Assembly: GCA_900155495.1 (NCBI GenBank)
Contig: FTLJ01000237.1
Location: forward strand, 1-64,000
Source: Porogramme epimiltina
Lineage: Eukaryota > Basidiomycota > Agaricomycetes > Polyporales > Polyporaceae
Length of the DNA: 64,000 nt
Reading direction: 5' to 3'
Each line of letters opens with the position of its first letter. The first letter of the stretch is position 1. A program made the position numbers and the translations under genes. Of the stretch, positions 43,886 through 55,298 are shown in pieces. The notes below the pieces were generated by a model, which was not told the DNA's origin, ran no database searches, and worked only from the letters and a program-made list of their open reading frames with translations.

Positions 43886-46511
43886 TCACGCGCCCTCCTC
43901 CTCCGCCTCCCCCTCGGCTGCGCTGGCGCCCTGGCCCTCCCCCTTCGCCTTCGCTTTTGCGCTCGCCTTCGCCTGCACCTGCGAGCGCGGCGGGACGCGG
44001 AGCCCCTTCGCCTTCATCCGTCTCCGCTTCTGCTCTAGAAGATGATAAGGCGCGCGCGCAAATCAGCGTGCCGTTCCTCGATCGCCAATCACGCGAACGC
44101 CTCCCGCCTTCCGCCCCCTGGAGGTGCGAGAGTCGGAATAGAAGACGAGGCGGAACCGGGTGCTCACCTTCGAGGTACGGCTGGTCCTCCGCGTCGTCGA
44201 ACGCGACCGCGCCCGCCGCCGCGTCCACGTCCTCCCCCTCGCCAGCGTCCCCGCCAGCCTCGGCCTCCTTGGGCTGCACTTTCGCGCGCCGCTCGACCTT
44301 GAACTTGGCGACGTAGAAGCCGTCCATGTTGTGCACGTGCGGGTAGAAGCGGCGCGTGAGCGAGAGCTTGTCCGAGAACGCCTTGCCGCGGTAGCGCGTG
44401 AAGCCGGGCACGCCGAACTCGAGCCCCGTGTCGACGAGGCGCACGTTCGGCCGCTTGCGGAGCGCGTAGTCGACGACGGCCTCGTTCTCGTCGACGGTGA
44501 CGGAGCAGGTCGAGTAGACGAGGAAGCCGCCCGTCTTGGAGTCTGCCTGGACGCTGTCGATCGCGCAGAGGATGAGCTGCTTCTGGAGATGCGAGAGGAG
44601 CGCGAAGTCGCGCTCAGACTGGACGTGGGGTGTGCGTGTGAACAATAGGAGCCTTCATATTGCAGAAATATAGAGGTGGAAGGCGTACCTTGTTTGTCTT
44701 AACGCTCGCATCCTTACTGATGACGCCCGTACCACTGCATGGGGCGTCGAGTAGCACCCGGTCAAAGCCACCGATGACCTTGGGGAACTCGCGACCATCG
44801 TATGAGCATACGACTACGTTTTTGCAGCCCAAGCGATGCACGTTCGCCGTAAGGCTTTTCGTGCGCGCTTTGTTCGCGTCGTTGGCGAACACCACGCCGG
44901 TGTTCTGCATGAGGGCAGCCATATGTGTTGTCTTGCCGCCTGGCGCCGAGGCCATGTCCAACACGCGCTCTCCGGGCTGGGGCGACAGAGCAATCACCGG
45001 CAGGAACGAGGAGGCCGCTTGGAGCATGTAGTGACCAGCGAGGTATTCCGGGGTCGCGCCGATCGGCACGCTACTGTCGAACACCTGCAGCCCGACGTTT
45101 GTCCACTTGCCGATGGCTTCGAGGTTGACGCCGCGGTTGATGAGGGCTTGCACGAGGTCACGCCGCCGAGTACGCAACGTGTTTGTCCGAATGGTGACGG
45201 GTCGGGGCACTTCGTTCGCGTCGAAAAACTCGATGGCCTAAAGAAACGCAGGAGTGAGCGACGCCCAAGGATTGTTCGCGCGCAGGTTGTGCGCACCTCT
45301 GCAACAGGGAAGAGTTGGAAGAGCTTCTCCGCAAGGAACTCGTTGTAGCCGTAGTAGTTCGCGAGGTCAGCTATCAGCTGCTGGATATACTCCGACCTTG
45401 CTCTGGGAGCAAGGGGGTGTCAGCGAGCGTCGCGGGGTGATCTTCGTCTACATACCTGCCCTTCGCAGCCCGCTTCGCGAAGTTTCCGAGAACTCGGACA
45501 CACTCTCGCATTCGACGCTGCACGGTGTGGACGTCCGGTCCACCCGTCTTCTTCTCTTCCTCGCGCTCCTCAGCCGTCGGCAGGACGAACCCCTCGCTCT
45601 CCTCCCCACCCTCGCCATCCTCATCCATGTCCACGTCGTCCGCGTCCGCGAGGTCATCGCCGCTCTCCTCTCCTGCGAGAGCAGCCTGTCGCATCTCCTC
45701 TGCATCAAGCTCAGCCTCGCGCGCTGCCTTAGCATCCATTGCGCGAGACCGCGCTTCCATGTTCTTCATCGTAATAGGACCGTCCTCGTCCTCTTCTTCA
45801 TCCTCATCGTCGGAAGACGCGTCCGAACCAGTTGGAATGATCTTAGAGGGTCGTTCTTGTTGTTTTGATTTCCGCCCTTTAAGCTTCATAGGAAGTTGGG
45901 GCTCATCCTCCTCATCGGAGTCTAGGTCGAGTTCCTGGACCGGTCCTGTAAGGGGATCGTCGCTGTAAGTAATATGTGAGCTTCGGGTGGAAATATTCAA
46001 ATGAACTACAACGTACTCTTCATCCACCCCCTCCATATCAAATTCGTCGAGGTCGCCGACGAATTCCTCTTCGTCGCTGCCATGGAATAATGACCTAGAT
46101 AAACACGGGCATGTTAAGCCTTCTGTGCGAGATACGTGGATATGTGACGTACTTGGCATGCGCTTTGAGGTCACCGTCATCCTCTACGTCCTCCCAGCCC
46201 TCGCTGCTCCCCGCCCCCTCGTCCTCGTCGTCAAACTCCACCCGCTTCTTCTTCCCCTGCGCCCCACTAGCCTTCGTTTTAGCATCACCCTTCACCGCAA
46301 TTTTGTCCTTCCCCTTGAACGCGGTAGGCTTGATAGGCTTAGCAGGACGTCCCTCCGCGTCCTTAGCCTTTTTCGCAGGCCGCTTAGTTGGTGCGTCGAC
46401 CTCTTCTGCTTTCCGCTTGCCGAGCTTCTTTTGGGAGGGGCGCTCAGCATTTTCTTGTACCTGAGCAAAAGGTTGGGGATCTCCCTGCTTGTTCTTTGCG
46501 CGTCTTCCCAT
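43886..46511 (-). CDS. NOP2: 25S rRNA cytosine-C5 methyltransferase Nop2 (NSUN1)
   Basis: Seven exons (46153-46511, 46017-46094, 45456-45962, 45297-45402, 44689-45237, 44168-44618, 43886-44034) encode 732 aa. The first 260 residues are Lys/Glu/Asp-rich, with nuclear-localisation-like KKLGKRK and KRPAKKAK. The catalytic domain has [12 protein letters not shown], the SAM loop [20 protein letters not shown] with one catalytic Cys, YSTCSV with the second, and [12 protein letters not shown]. Nop2 methylates a cytosine of large-subunit rRNA in the nucleolus and is needed for 60S assembly. The last intron (44035-44167, 133 nt) was accepted because its removal gives a basic [11 protein letters not shown] tail and a stop. 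Reading through instead would run into the neighbouring transposon. Divergent from the FUN14 gene. Confidence 0.95.
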
Positions 46512-46846
46512 TATGGGCTAGGCCGAAGCAGGAGAGAGGGAGAGGATGGAAGGGGGGACTGGGCCGACACAGACCGTGAAGCAGAGCCGGAGGGGAAATT
46601 TCAAGCGCCCAAGAGAAGAATTCCAGGAATGGCAAGTGCACCGGAGGTATTTGCACGTGTTGACACCCCGACTGGAACGGACGGGCGCTTGGACTTTGTC
46701 AAGGTATGACGTTACTGGATCCCCCGGCCCGCTGCTACTGACAGTGTTGGGGGCATGCGCCAACGGGACAACTCCCTTCCAACTTCGCGTCGTTCTTTCC
46801 TCTGTGTCTCCTATCACTCTCTTTTCGTCCGCTCTCGCATGTAGCC
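46512..46846. promoter_or_regulatory. Shared divergent promoter region, NOP2 / FUN14
   Basis: 335 bp between two outward-facing start codons; both promoters must lie here. No obvious TATA box. Confidence 0.45.
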
Positions 46847-47717
46847 ATGCCCCCTCCTATGCTCTGCCGGCCTGTTTTCAGCGCAGGGATCCGCAAGGCT
46901 CCCTGCAGCCTCAACAAGTCATTCTTCACCCCGACCCACCACTTGGGGCTGCGCCTCAACAGAGGACCTGCCCAGCGTCCCTTCGCCCAGTTCGCCCGCG
47001 CGAACCGCGCCCTCGGCCACCCCTACCATCCACCTTCTCGTTATGCTCCAGTCTTACTGAGAGAAGTCGCCGGATGGTATCTCAAGGTTGCCGCTTCAGG
47101 TTTCGGGCTGGCCCTCGTTTTCCTGGCGGCGCCCGTCATGTACTGCGACTGTATGCGTCGTTTTTTGACCGTTGGGTATCGCGCAGGTCAGCTAACACCA
47201 ATCATGCGTGGTCTTTCTTCAGCTCCACCATCGAAAACCGCGACGCCTATCGCGCCAACGTCGCAGTCCGTGGACAGTCAAACGCCAGACATCTCCGCGC
47301 CTCTTCCCCCGCCTCCCCAGTCGATCGTCAATCTCTACGAGTTGACATTCGGGACCGTGTGCGGTGTCTGCGCAGGCGTGTTCGTGAAAAAGGGCGCGCG
47401 GGCTGTCGCCTTCGCGCTCGGCGGGGTCTTCGTGCTCTTGCAGGTGAGTGATACGCCCCACGTGCACCTGACTAGAATGACTGACGAGGTCCCCATGATG
47501 ACTACAGTACTTGGGCTCCCTGTCACTCGTGCGCGTGGACTGGGGTCGCGCAGCGAGCCGATTTGAGAATCTCTTCTACACCAAAGACGTCTCCGGCGTG
47601 AGGAAGCCCCCCAGCGTCGCCTCGCTCTTCCGGTGGATCATCGACTTCTTGACGGCTGACTTCCAGCCGAGGGCGACGTTCATTGCAGGTTTCGCACTCG
47701 GGCTTAGGATCGGCTGA
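46847..47717 (+). CDS. FUN14-domain mitochondrial protein
   Basis: Three exons (46847-47150, 47223-47443, 47508-47717) encode 244 aa. The N-terminus (residues 1-65) is rich in Arg, Ser and Pro with almost no acidic residues, like a mitochondrial presequence. A hydrophobic segment (about 80-100) is followed by a Pro-rich linker and then the FUN14 core: LTFGTVCGVCAGVFVKKGAR, FALGGVFVLLQYLGS, VDWGRA, and a C-terminal FIAGFALGLRIG helix. FUN14 proteins sit in a mitochondrial membrane; the animal member FUNDC1 is a mitophagy receptor. The fungal function is less clear, and no LC3-interacting motif is evident to me. Confidence 0.87.
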
Positions 47718-47899
47718 TGCGAGTTATGGTAGACAATGATTCCCACAGAGGCGTGTAAGATAAGAATGGGTTCTATTGGGCGAGCTACTACTACAGTTCC
47801 ATTGTACATCCGTGCACGAACAGATCGCGGCCTATACCCTAACGCATGATGAGCTTTCGTTCTGGTATATGAAAGAGAGAGAGACACACACACCTTCGT
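47718..47899. other. Short convergent spacer
   Basis: 182 bp between the FUN14 stop and the stop of the next gene, with a short GAGA/CACA tract at about 47875-47890. Confidence 0.4.
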
Positions 47900-48436
47900 T
47901 CATTGTCCTATGAGAGCCTTTACTTGAGCCAGAAGCTCACTATTCTCTTCCTGTCCGCGTTCGTAGCCCTCTCTCCCCTCCTGGAAATACCCAAAGAGCT
48001 CCTGAAGAACTGGGGGCAGCTCCTGGTAGTCGCCCACCGCCGTTTTCAGCTGCTTCCTCTCCGCATCCCAACCCTGGACGCTCGTCTCCTTCAGCGCGCC
48101 GTCGGCCGTCTTCGCGAACAGCCTGTCAATCTTCTGCGACGTGCGCGGATGCGCCACGCGCCACGCGTTCATGAACGAGCCCGTGTCCGGGAGGCGCGTC
48201 GCCGCGTCCGCGAGCGCCGCGAGGGCGGTGGCGTCCGCGGGCGCGAGCTGCAGGAGGCGGCCGCGGGCGTCGACCGCGACGTCCGGGCGGAAGAGGGCCA
48301 TCGTGAAGCCGTCAGGGTCCGCGGGCGCGTTGAGCAGGACGGCGAAGACGAGCGCGTCGCTCGAGGCGGCGAAGTCGGCGGCGCCGGCGTAGGGCGTGGC
48401 GCGGGCGTGCCAGCCCTGGGCAGATGCGGATGCCAT
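47900..48436 (-). CDS. Hypothetical protein with C-terminal coiled coil
   Basis: A single open frame from the ATG at 48436 gives 178 aa, beginning MASASAQGWHARATPYAG and ending with a charged helical stretch (GREGYERGQEENSELLAQV). The internal sequence is Ala/Asp-rich and consistent with a folded, basidiomycete-biased protein, but I recognise no family. Upstream in the same frame, with no stop back to a TAA near 48580, the DNA encodes a hydrophobic stretch (TLFIALTAFAGAYLLL) without an ATG. A spliced upstream exon could therefore add a membrane anchor, and the start is uncertain. Confidence 0.6.
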   Translation of the reverse strand: MASASAQGWHARATPYAGAADFAASSDALVFAVLLNAPADPDGFTMALFRPDVAVDARGRLLQLAPADATALAALADAATRLPDTGSFMNAWRVAHPRTSQKIDRLFAKTADGALKETSVQGWDAERKQLKTAVGDYQELPPVLQELFGYFQEGREGYERGQEENSELLAQVKALIGQ

Positions 48437-50258
48437 CGTCGTCACTTGAGAGGGTGTTCGGATGTGGAAGGGGATGGGGGCGCTGCGGAGGAGCAGGTAT
48501 GCGCCGGCAAAGGCTGTAAGGGCGATGAAGAGGGTCTTTGTTGCGGGAGCCAGGATGAGGAGCTTCTTGGGGATGGATTAGAGAGGGGGGTGCTAACGAG
48601 GTTATGGAGGTTGCGGAGGAAGAAGAGGAATGGGGCCAGACTTCAGGCCAAGCCTTGGATGCGCAGGATAAGTACAGCTTGCACATGGTGCACCCAAGCG
48701 CGGAGTCACTAGTTTGGGTTTGCTGTCATATGCTCCCGAAAAAACCAAATGCCCACGAGAATTTACGCATTCTATGGTGGGTGGCCTATTGCTGGTGCTT
48801 GGGACAGGGCGCGCACTACCCGGCATTCGTTCCCGGTTCGACGTGGTCGCTATACTCTGCTCGAGGTCGTCGAAATGGAGCGCTGAGGTGTGGACTTGAC
48901 CGTGTGAACATATATACGTCATCATCCTGCTACCTCTCCCAAGACGGCTCGACTTGACTCGACATATTGAACTTCAACCATACAACACCTATCTATCCTC
49001 TCTGAGATCTCGTCACGGCTCCGCATTATCCTGTATCTTAAGGGTTGACTCTACAGTGCTTCTATTGTCTAAAGTGACGCCTATGTGGCCACGTCGTTCA
49101 AGAGCACTGCGCGTAGCTTATAAATCCGGGGATAGACCACCTTTTATGACCCGACCCGACGCCAATTGACAGATGTCAACCCTATCTCAAGATGCGAAAC
49201 CCTTTGTGGAAAATTGGCCTTGGACAGATCGATGCCCAACCACCTTCAGATGCACGCGGATTTGTGCTACAAGGGCTTTTATCATCGCGCGCATTTTAAC
49301 CCGTTACGGGTTCCTCCAAAAGGCGCTACACACATTGAATATATCACCTTGTAATATGTGACTCTGGATTATTCAAGCTTCCAGCTTCCAGATCGCAAAG
49401 GGGGAATACAGATGGGATGCAAGTCAAGAAGGCCTATCACGTGTGTTTCCCACTTGAGAGGAATTGTGATAGTGATGTAGCGTATAACACGCAAGCATTT
49501 CTGAGGGAAACATTCCTGCTGTGTGCCTAGGTTGAACGATGAGTTCAGTTCAATGTCGGAGTAAATTGTGGCCCGTGGGCCTTCCGTACTATGGGCGCCT
49601 ACGGACATAAGCCCTGTCCCAATCAACTCGCTCGGACACATCATCGTCTCACCCAAATTCTTTCGTCAATCCGGGTGATGTTGAAACATTGACACCATGC
49701 ACTGAAGAATAATATTTAGATAGTGGAAGGGCGGGCTCACAGCCTCGCATATGTCGACCCGCCGCACCAGCCACTTCTGGAAACAATCTCTTCGACGTCT
49801 TCGCACAGCCCTTGTTCCATCGAGCCTTGGGTTTTCCGATTACCAACTGCATCATCTCGTTCTCTCACCTGAACAGCAAACCGATACCACAGGGCCCACC
49901 TGTATCGCACGATAGGCGCGAGAAGCTCTTCGCCGATCTTCCAAGACTCGCGACCTCGCGAGACGACCGCGGTTCTGACAGCAGCTTGACAGATGTGACT
50001 GGCTGAGATATCAATCACGTCTGCGCTCCTCGCACGCTCATTCTTGTGGCCACGCGTAAGTCGCGTTCACTTCTCTTACGGGCATTAACTGTACGCCAGA
50101 GCTGTTCGGTCTTACATGTTAGCGCGATCCGTGAGCGCGTTTGACTACTTGCTTGGAATCTTTCTTGCTTCTTTTCCTTACAGCTCAACCTTTTAGCAGG
50201 TACTTAGCACGAGCTCGTCGTCCCAACGACACTCCGTGGGAACAAGGTCAGGCGCAAG
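48437..50258. other. Gene-free region before the DUF6533-like array
   Basis: About 1.8 kb, noticeably less GC-rich than the housekeeping part. Open frames are short and without domains. The first 150 bp may contain the true 5' exon of the hypothetical gene to its left. Confidence 0.4.
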
Positions 50259-50400
50259 CGGCATATGCATATGTCGGCACCCCTTTCATGCGACCAACAC
50301 TGGTCGCCAACTACCCGACAGGTGTCCGTGTGACGGCCTTCCACACGAACGGCGCGCGGTATGTTCTCTCCGCTGCTATGCTATGCACACGGAAGGGCAC
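50259..50400 (+). pseudogene. Possible 5' relic of another DUF6533-like copy
   Basis: This stretch resembles the DNA around the start of paralogue B (53500-53690). Both read AYxYxxTPFM in one frame, then VRVxAxxTxxA, and both continue with a donor-like GTATGTTCTCT (11 identical bases) after the second block. No YYDY-type exon follows, so it would be a truncated relic. The match is short, so chance or a conserved upstream element remains possible. Confidence 0.35.
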
Positions 50401-50618
50401 TCCACCGATCATATCGCCATGATAGCTCCGTTGCCTCAGCTGCGATTGACAGCTTGGTGCGCCGGCATGAGGGTACCGTAAAGGCTATCTACAGCACAGG
50501 TGCGCTCTCTGCCATGTCACTCTTTTCCCACCCCTTCGATCGTCATATACAGGACCCGCCATGGGGATACGCTCTCGCTAGTCCTGCTAGTCCCCCATCA
50601 AGCTAGGCCATTTCTACG

Positions 50619-52346
50619 ATGTCTACAGTAGCCGATCCCGTCAAGACTGCGGCGGAGTATTGGTACGCGTCGTCCGCTACTCGTGTCTCCCTCTTTCTCA
50701 AACGTATACGTATCCACAGGAGCTCATCTGCTCGCGTCGACAGCTACTGGACAATAGCAGCTTTCGGTGTGTATACTCTCACGTCGCGCGTAACCTGCAC
50801 GGGTGATCTCATGTTTCTGGCAGCCATCTTGTACTATGACTTTGGTTTGACCATAGGTGCGGAGGTAGAATATTTCTGGAAGTCAGCAAACCTCTCTTTG
50901 GTATCAACACTCTTCGTCATCAATCGATACTATGGTCTTCTGGGACCTCTTCCAATAATCGCAGAGTACTTTTTGGATATATCAGAGCACGTGAGTACTC
51001 ACGAGCCTCAAAGTAAACATGACTCAGCTAACCCCTCTCTGTAGCGGTATGTCGCACATATAGGCCCCCAGAACTAAGCTTCCTAATAGCAAGATATCGA
51101 TATTCTTTAGGTGCCGTCAGGTTCAAACGTATCACCAAGCATTCGCTATATCATTGGAGATCATCGTGACTAGTATGTTTCATAACTCTCAAACATCTGT
51201 ATGCTCTGACTCTTTCAATGCAGTCATGCTCGCTATTAGAACGTACGCAGTATATGATCGTAGTAAGCGGATCCTCGCGTTACTTCTCGTCGCGCACCTT
51301 GGAGGCGTTGCCGCTTCTCTCGTGAGCAGCCTTCCATTCAGACTTCCTTAATTCGCTCACTATGTCCTCAGGTCACCGTGATAACTACCACAAGCCCCGT
51401 GGATACCGTCACCCCGTTACCATTTCGGTTCACGGGCTGTGACCTGTCTTTAACGAATAGCCAGTAAGTGCTTTTATGGAATTTCATCTTCTAACGCTGA
51501 ACTGAAAATTTCAGGGGCATGCGTAAGTTTTTCCACATCATCCATGGATCCCCAATAATGATTGGCTCAGACCTCGCGCTGGCGTGGGGCGCGATGTTAT
51601 GGTTCGACATCACGATCTTCGCGTTGACGCTAGCAAAGGCGCTCCGGATGCGCCGCCATTTCCCCGGGGGATTGTTAGAAGTAATATTCAGAGATGGTGG
51701 GTAGGACTATTTCGGGGTTATATCGCCACAGGCACCGCTGAAATTTATCACTATGGTATGTTGCAGGCACTCTATATTTCGCGTACGTATAATCTAGTAT
51801 GACTTCAAGCTCGCGAACGCCGCTGACCGTCAGGTGCCTCCACGTAGTATCATGCTGGTATCTACCATTGCGAATATAATCACTTTCATGCCAGTAGGTG
51901 TCTACACTCGGTCCCCGTAAATATATCTAATGAAACATGGCGTACTTAGGTCACCCGGGTATGCTCCAAATATCTGAGTTCTGTCGTAATTCTGACGCGA
52001 AAGTCCTCCAGTCCGGTTCACCTTTGAAAGGACTGGATACGACTCTAACCAACGTGTGAGTTGCAAGGACCACTTAAAGACCATCTCTGACAAAGATTTT
52101 GTTCTTATCAGATTCTCCACAACTTTAACGTCACGCCTTATCCTCAATTTGCGGGACCCCAAGCTCCGCCGGCCAAGGCACCTCGGTGAAACTGGCCAAG
52201 ACTTTACAGCCGAGTCTATATCTATCCCAGGTCCTGCGACAACAACTTCCCATATGATGTCCTTCCGTTGCACTCTGACGCAGATAGAACTCGAACATAC
52301 TGTGGTGAGCGCCACTGATCATCAAGACGCAAGGCTGCGGGCCTAG
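50619..52346 (+). CDS. DUF6533-like multi-pass membrane protein, paralogue A
   Basis: Fourteen exons encode 331 aa: 50619-50662, 50720-50766, 50824-50990, 51045-51046 (2 nt), 51111-51172, 51224-51321, 51372-51463, 51515-51522 (8 nt), 51571-51696, 51767-51782 (16 nt), 51848-51893, 51950-51958 (9 nt), 52012-52055 and 52112-52346. The family block AILYYDFGLTIGAEVEYFW, then LFVINRYYGLLGP, is the N-terminal DUF6533-type signature. About six or seven hydrophobic helices follow, with IRTYAVYDRS, LAWGAMLWFD and VIFRDG conserved among the copies. The C-terminal tail after LTSRLILNLRDP is hydrophilic. Function is unknown; such proteins are abundant in mushroom genomes. The exon-11 donor has moved 3 nt to reach a GT, adding one Pro relative to the other copies. 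Confidence 0.82.
51045..51046 (+). other. 2-nt micro-exon (CG) of paralogue A
   Basis: The preceding exon ends in phase 0 at 50990 (GAG CAC), and the following exon starts with one base before TGC CGT at 51111. Exactly two bases are needed between them, and CG here sits between ...ctgtag and gtatgt. The result is His-Arg-Cys-Arg. The flanking introns are 54 and 64 nt. Confidence 0.75.
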
Positions 52347-53522
52347 AGGCTAGGAGGAAGATTGTCCGAGGAAGAGGTTCCGACTCCCCATCTGTACCAA
52401 TAGAACTGCGCCTGATGTGAGCAGCATTTACATTGGTCGATGTAAGGAGATAAATCCTCCATCTCCTCTAGGTTTACCTTCATGATATCAATGTATACCC
52501 TGGTACGAACGAATCCATCTCTGCTGACGTGATTAACGTGCTGACCGCTCTTCCGTGTCAGGGCCCAACTCAATGATATCTCCGTGACCTAGCTGCTCGC
52601 ACAGCGCACATCTTCGGGAACCGATGATCGAGACTCGATGTGTCATATTGCTCCCTCCATTCTGATCTTGGTAATCCGTTCTCGGCATCTGCGGATGCAG
52701 ATGTCAGGTATGCTCTTCGGTCGACGCCTATGCACACGCCGCCGGCGGTCGCGACCTGGTTTAGCTCACGTTCAGACATGTATAGCCGCAAACCGCCACT
52801 GATAACTCACGAGAGTCCTACGGTCTATATAATGCTCCGACTACTTTCCTCCGCCCGTGTGGGCCGGACCTTTGACCTCTCCGCGAAGATCATGAATGGA
52901 GCAGAACGCAGAACGACCGCTCCCGCACCAGGTACCACTACAAGGTTCAATTGAAGCGCAGTCTGAGCTCCCACATACCCTCGCCTCGATCGGCATATTC
53001 ATCGCCTCTTCCCGGAAACAAATCATTGTCAGTGGGCGCTCCTCTACTGGTCTGCGGCCAGTGGAGGCGGGACGTGTAGGTGCAGTCTGTAGTCTTCCTT
53101 TTACGTTCCCGTGACTGCGGTTTAATTTGCTTCTTAATTTAGGGTTTCACGGGGCGTGAGGTCCTTCCTGCCCACCACCACGTTGACCTGCCAAGCAGTG
53201 ATCTAAATAGCAGCTGTATTTCTCCCGAGTCTCCGCTTGAATAGACGACTACTCCTTCCGAGGGCTGGATGCAGGCCTACTCTCCCGCGGAAAGCGCCCA
53301 CCCGTCAAACGGCGCATTGCGCGAAGACACCGCACGCTTACATACGACAGGAAGAAGAAGACCTTGTCCTCGTTCCAAAGGCCGGTCTTCCCTGTCATCC
53401 CCGTGTCATCAAGGCTGCCAGTCTGTGAAATACCCCCCTTCGAGTTCGCCGTCGAGGTTGACAGCCCCCTCGCCTGCGCCCAAACCACCCCCGGAGCCTA
53501 CGGGTATACGAGTACGCCGTTC
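52347..53522. other. Spacer between paralogues A and B
   Basis: About 1.2 kb with no supported gene. The right end should contain the promoter of paralogue B. A frame without ATG is continuous with the B start codon from about 53364, which leaves the true 5' end of B a little uncertain. Confidence 0.4.
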
Positions 53523-55298
53523 ATGGACACCTTGCAAGCCTCCGCAGAAACATTGTGCGTCGCGTTGGCTTTTCTCGTGACACTACTAGCCCCATCCTCA
53601 CCACTATTGTATCCAGTGTCTCCGGAGTACGCGTTGACGCATCTCTTACTCTTGCCGCATTCTGTATGTTCTCTTGCGGCAGTTGCTACTCTGTATCCTC
53701 TGATCTGAAGCAAAACCCCGCAGCGATTCTCTATTACGACTATGCTCTTACTGTGATGTCTGAGATCCAATACTTTTGGACTCCACCGTCATTTTCCCCT
53801 TCATTTGTGTTGTTTGTGATTAGTCGATATTTTGGTCTCCTTGGCCCTATACCCGTGTTCTTTGAGTATTTTGGGATATTCTCCGAGCATGTGAGTCCAC
53901 GAATTCTCACCGATATCCGTACGTCCCTAATCAAGTGATTCCGCCTAGCGGTACGCATGTCTATCGGTGGTTTAGACATCGATGGTTCATCTGATTCCGT
54001 CGTCATAGGTGCCGGCAATTACAACTGTACCACCAAGTTTACGCAATTGTGAGCCAGGGAGTCGTAGCGAGTAAGTAGATGGGAAGGAGGCCGCGGATGT
54101 GTTTAGCTACTGACCATCTGTTGGGGCAGTTCTTTTGATCCTCCGGACATACGCCCTCTACAATTGTAACAAGCGGGTCCTGGCCATCCTTATCGGCATG
54201 CATCTTGGTGGAGCGATACAATGCCTCGTAAGTCGCCGCTGGTCTGACAGAGCTACCTTCCCAAGAATTTGACCCGCGCGCCGTCATTAGTCGGCCGTGT
54301 TGACCAGCAATAGCCCACTGACGACGGACACTCCATTGGGCTTTAAATACTCTGGTTGCAACCTGTCCCTTACCAGCGACCAGTACGTGCACCGCCTCTC
54401 CCACTCCGCACATCGGCGTTGATTGACCCGTTCCGGGAATAGAGGTGTTCGTGAGTTCATTCACCGGCTCGGCCAACGATGGCCATGATTGATTCACACA
54501 CGGCAGACCTAGCGCTAGCATGGAGCGCCATGTTGTGGTTCGATACGACAATATTCGTCTTGACATTCGTGAAGGCCATACGGATGAGGGCTGAGATATC
54601 TGGAGGATTGCTTGAAACGATGTTCCGAGACGGTTCGTACCTGTGAATGATATCCATCCTCGGGGCATACACTCACCCTGCCCCTCTCAAGGAACCATCT
54701 ACTATGCGTAAGTGACCCTTGCGTAGAGATACATGGCGAGTAGATATTGATGACTCTCTTGTCCACCGAAGTATCCTTGTTGCCGTAAACGTGGTCAACA
54801 TCATCACCTTCCTCGTGCGTATAATATTTAACCTCCCGGGCAGCACAGGATGTAATTGGCGACCATACAGGTGACGCGCGTGAGTGACGTGCCGAAAGTA
54901 CATCCGATCATCAGGCCTGGAGCTCACGGGCCGCTGTAACTCTTAGTCCGTCTCGCCGATGAAGGGCATGGCTACGACACTGACGAATGTGTAAGCCGGC
55001 CATCTTTCGTATTGTAACGGTTCCCGGCTTCCCTGACACCCTTCTGACACCGGCGCGGAGCAGGCTCTCCGTCACGCTCACCTCACGACTGATGCTCAAC
55101 TTGCGAGACCCGAGCATTCAGTTCAGGCGGCGGGTCAGCGGAACGAGTCGACACGAGGGGTGGTCAACAGGGCAGTTCAGCTCCAGGATGATGTCCTTTA
55201 GACGTCCGACATTGGCGAACGGCATCGACAGCGTGTCTATGGACGATCTGGGCGATTCGTCCGCCGGAACGGTCTCGACGTCCACATCAAAAGTATAA
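53523..55298 (+). CDS. DUF6533-like multi-pass membrane protein, paralogue B
   Basis: Fourteen exons encode 326 aa: 53523-53554, 53617-53663, 53724-53890, 53949-53950 (2 nt), 54009-54070, 54130-54227, 54291-54382, 54443-54450 (8 nt), 54507-54632, 54692-54707 (16 nt), 54772-54814, 54871-54879 (9 nt), 54947-54990 and 55064-55298. It has SILYYDYALTVMSEIQYFW and FVISRYFGLLGP as the family block, LRTYALYNCNKR, LAWSAMLWFD and MFRDG. Its closest relative here is paralogue A: ten of the 14 exon lengths including the 235-nt last exon are identical, and both read VTR at the 9-nt exon. The protein is probably in the plasma or an internal membrane; its role is unknown. Confidence 0.82.
53949..53950 (+). 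other. 2-nt micro-exon (CG) of paralogue B
   Basis: It is flanked by ...ccgcctag and gtacgc and joins GAG CAT to G TGC CGG, giving His-Arg-Cys-Arg. The flanking introns are both 58 nt. Confidence 0.75.

Noticed and set aside
43695..44167. Open read-through of NOP2 into the transposon
   Set aside because: Splicing out 44035-44167 gives a basic Nop2-like tail and a stop at 43886-43888; the read-through sequence is Gly/Arg low complexity and ends inside the mobile element.
50619..50766. Single uninterrupted first exon for paralogue A
   Set aside because: The frame is open, but a 57-nt intron (50663-50719) restores the 47-nt second exon found in the other three copies.
53364..53522. N-terminal extension of paralogue B in the same frame
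   Set aside because: No ATG is present upstream in the frame, and the other copies start at an equivalent short first exon; kept only as a note on relic similarity.
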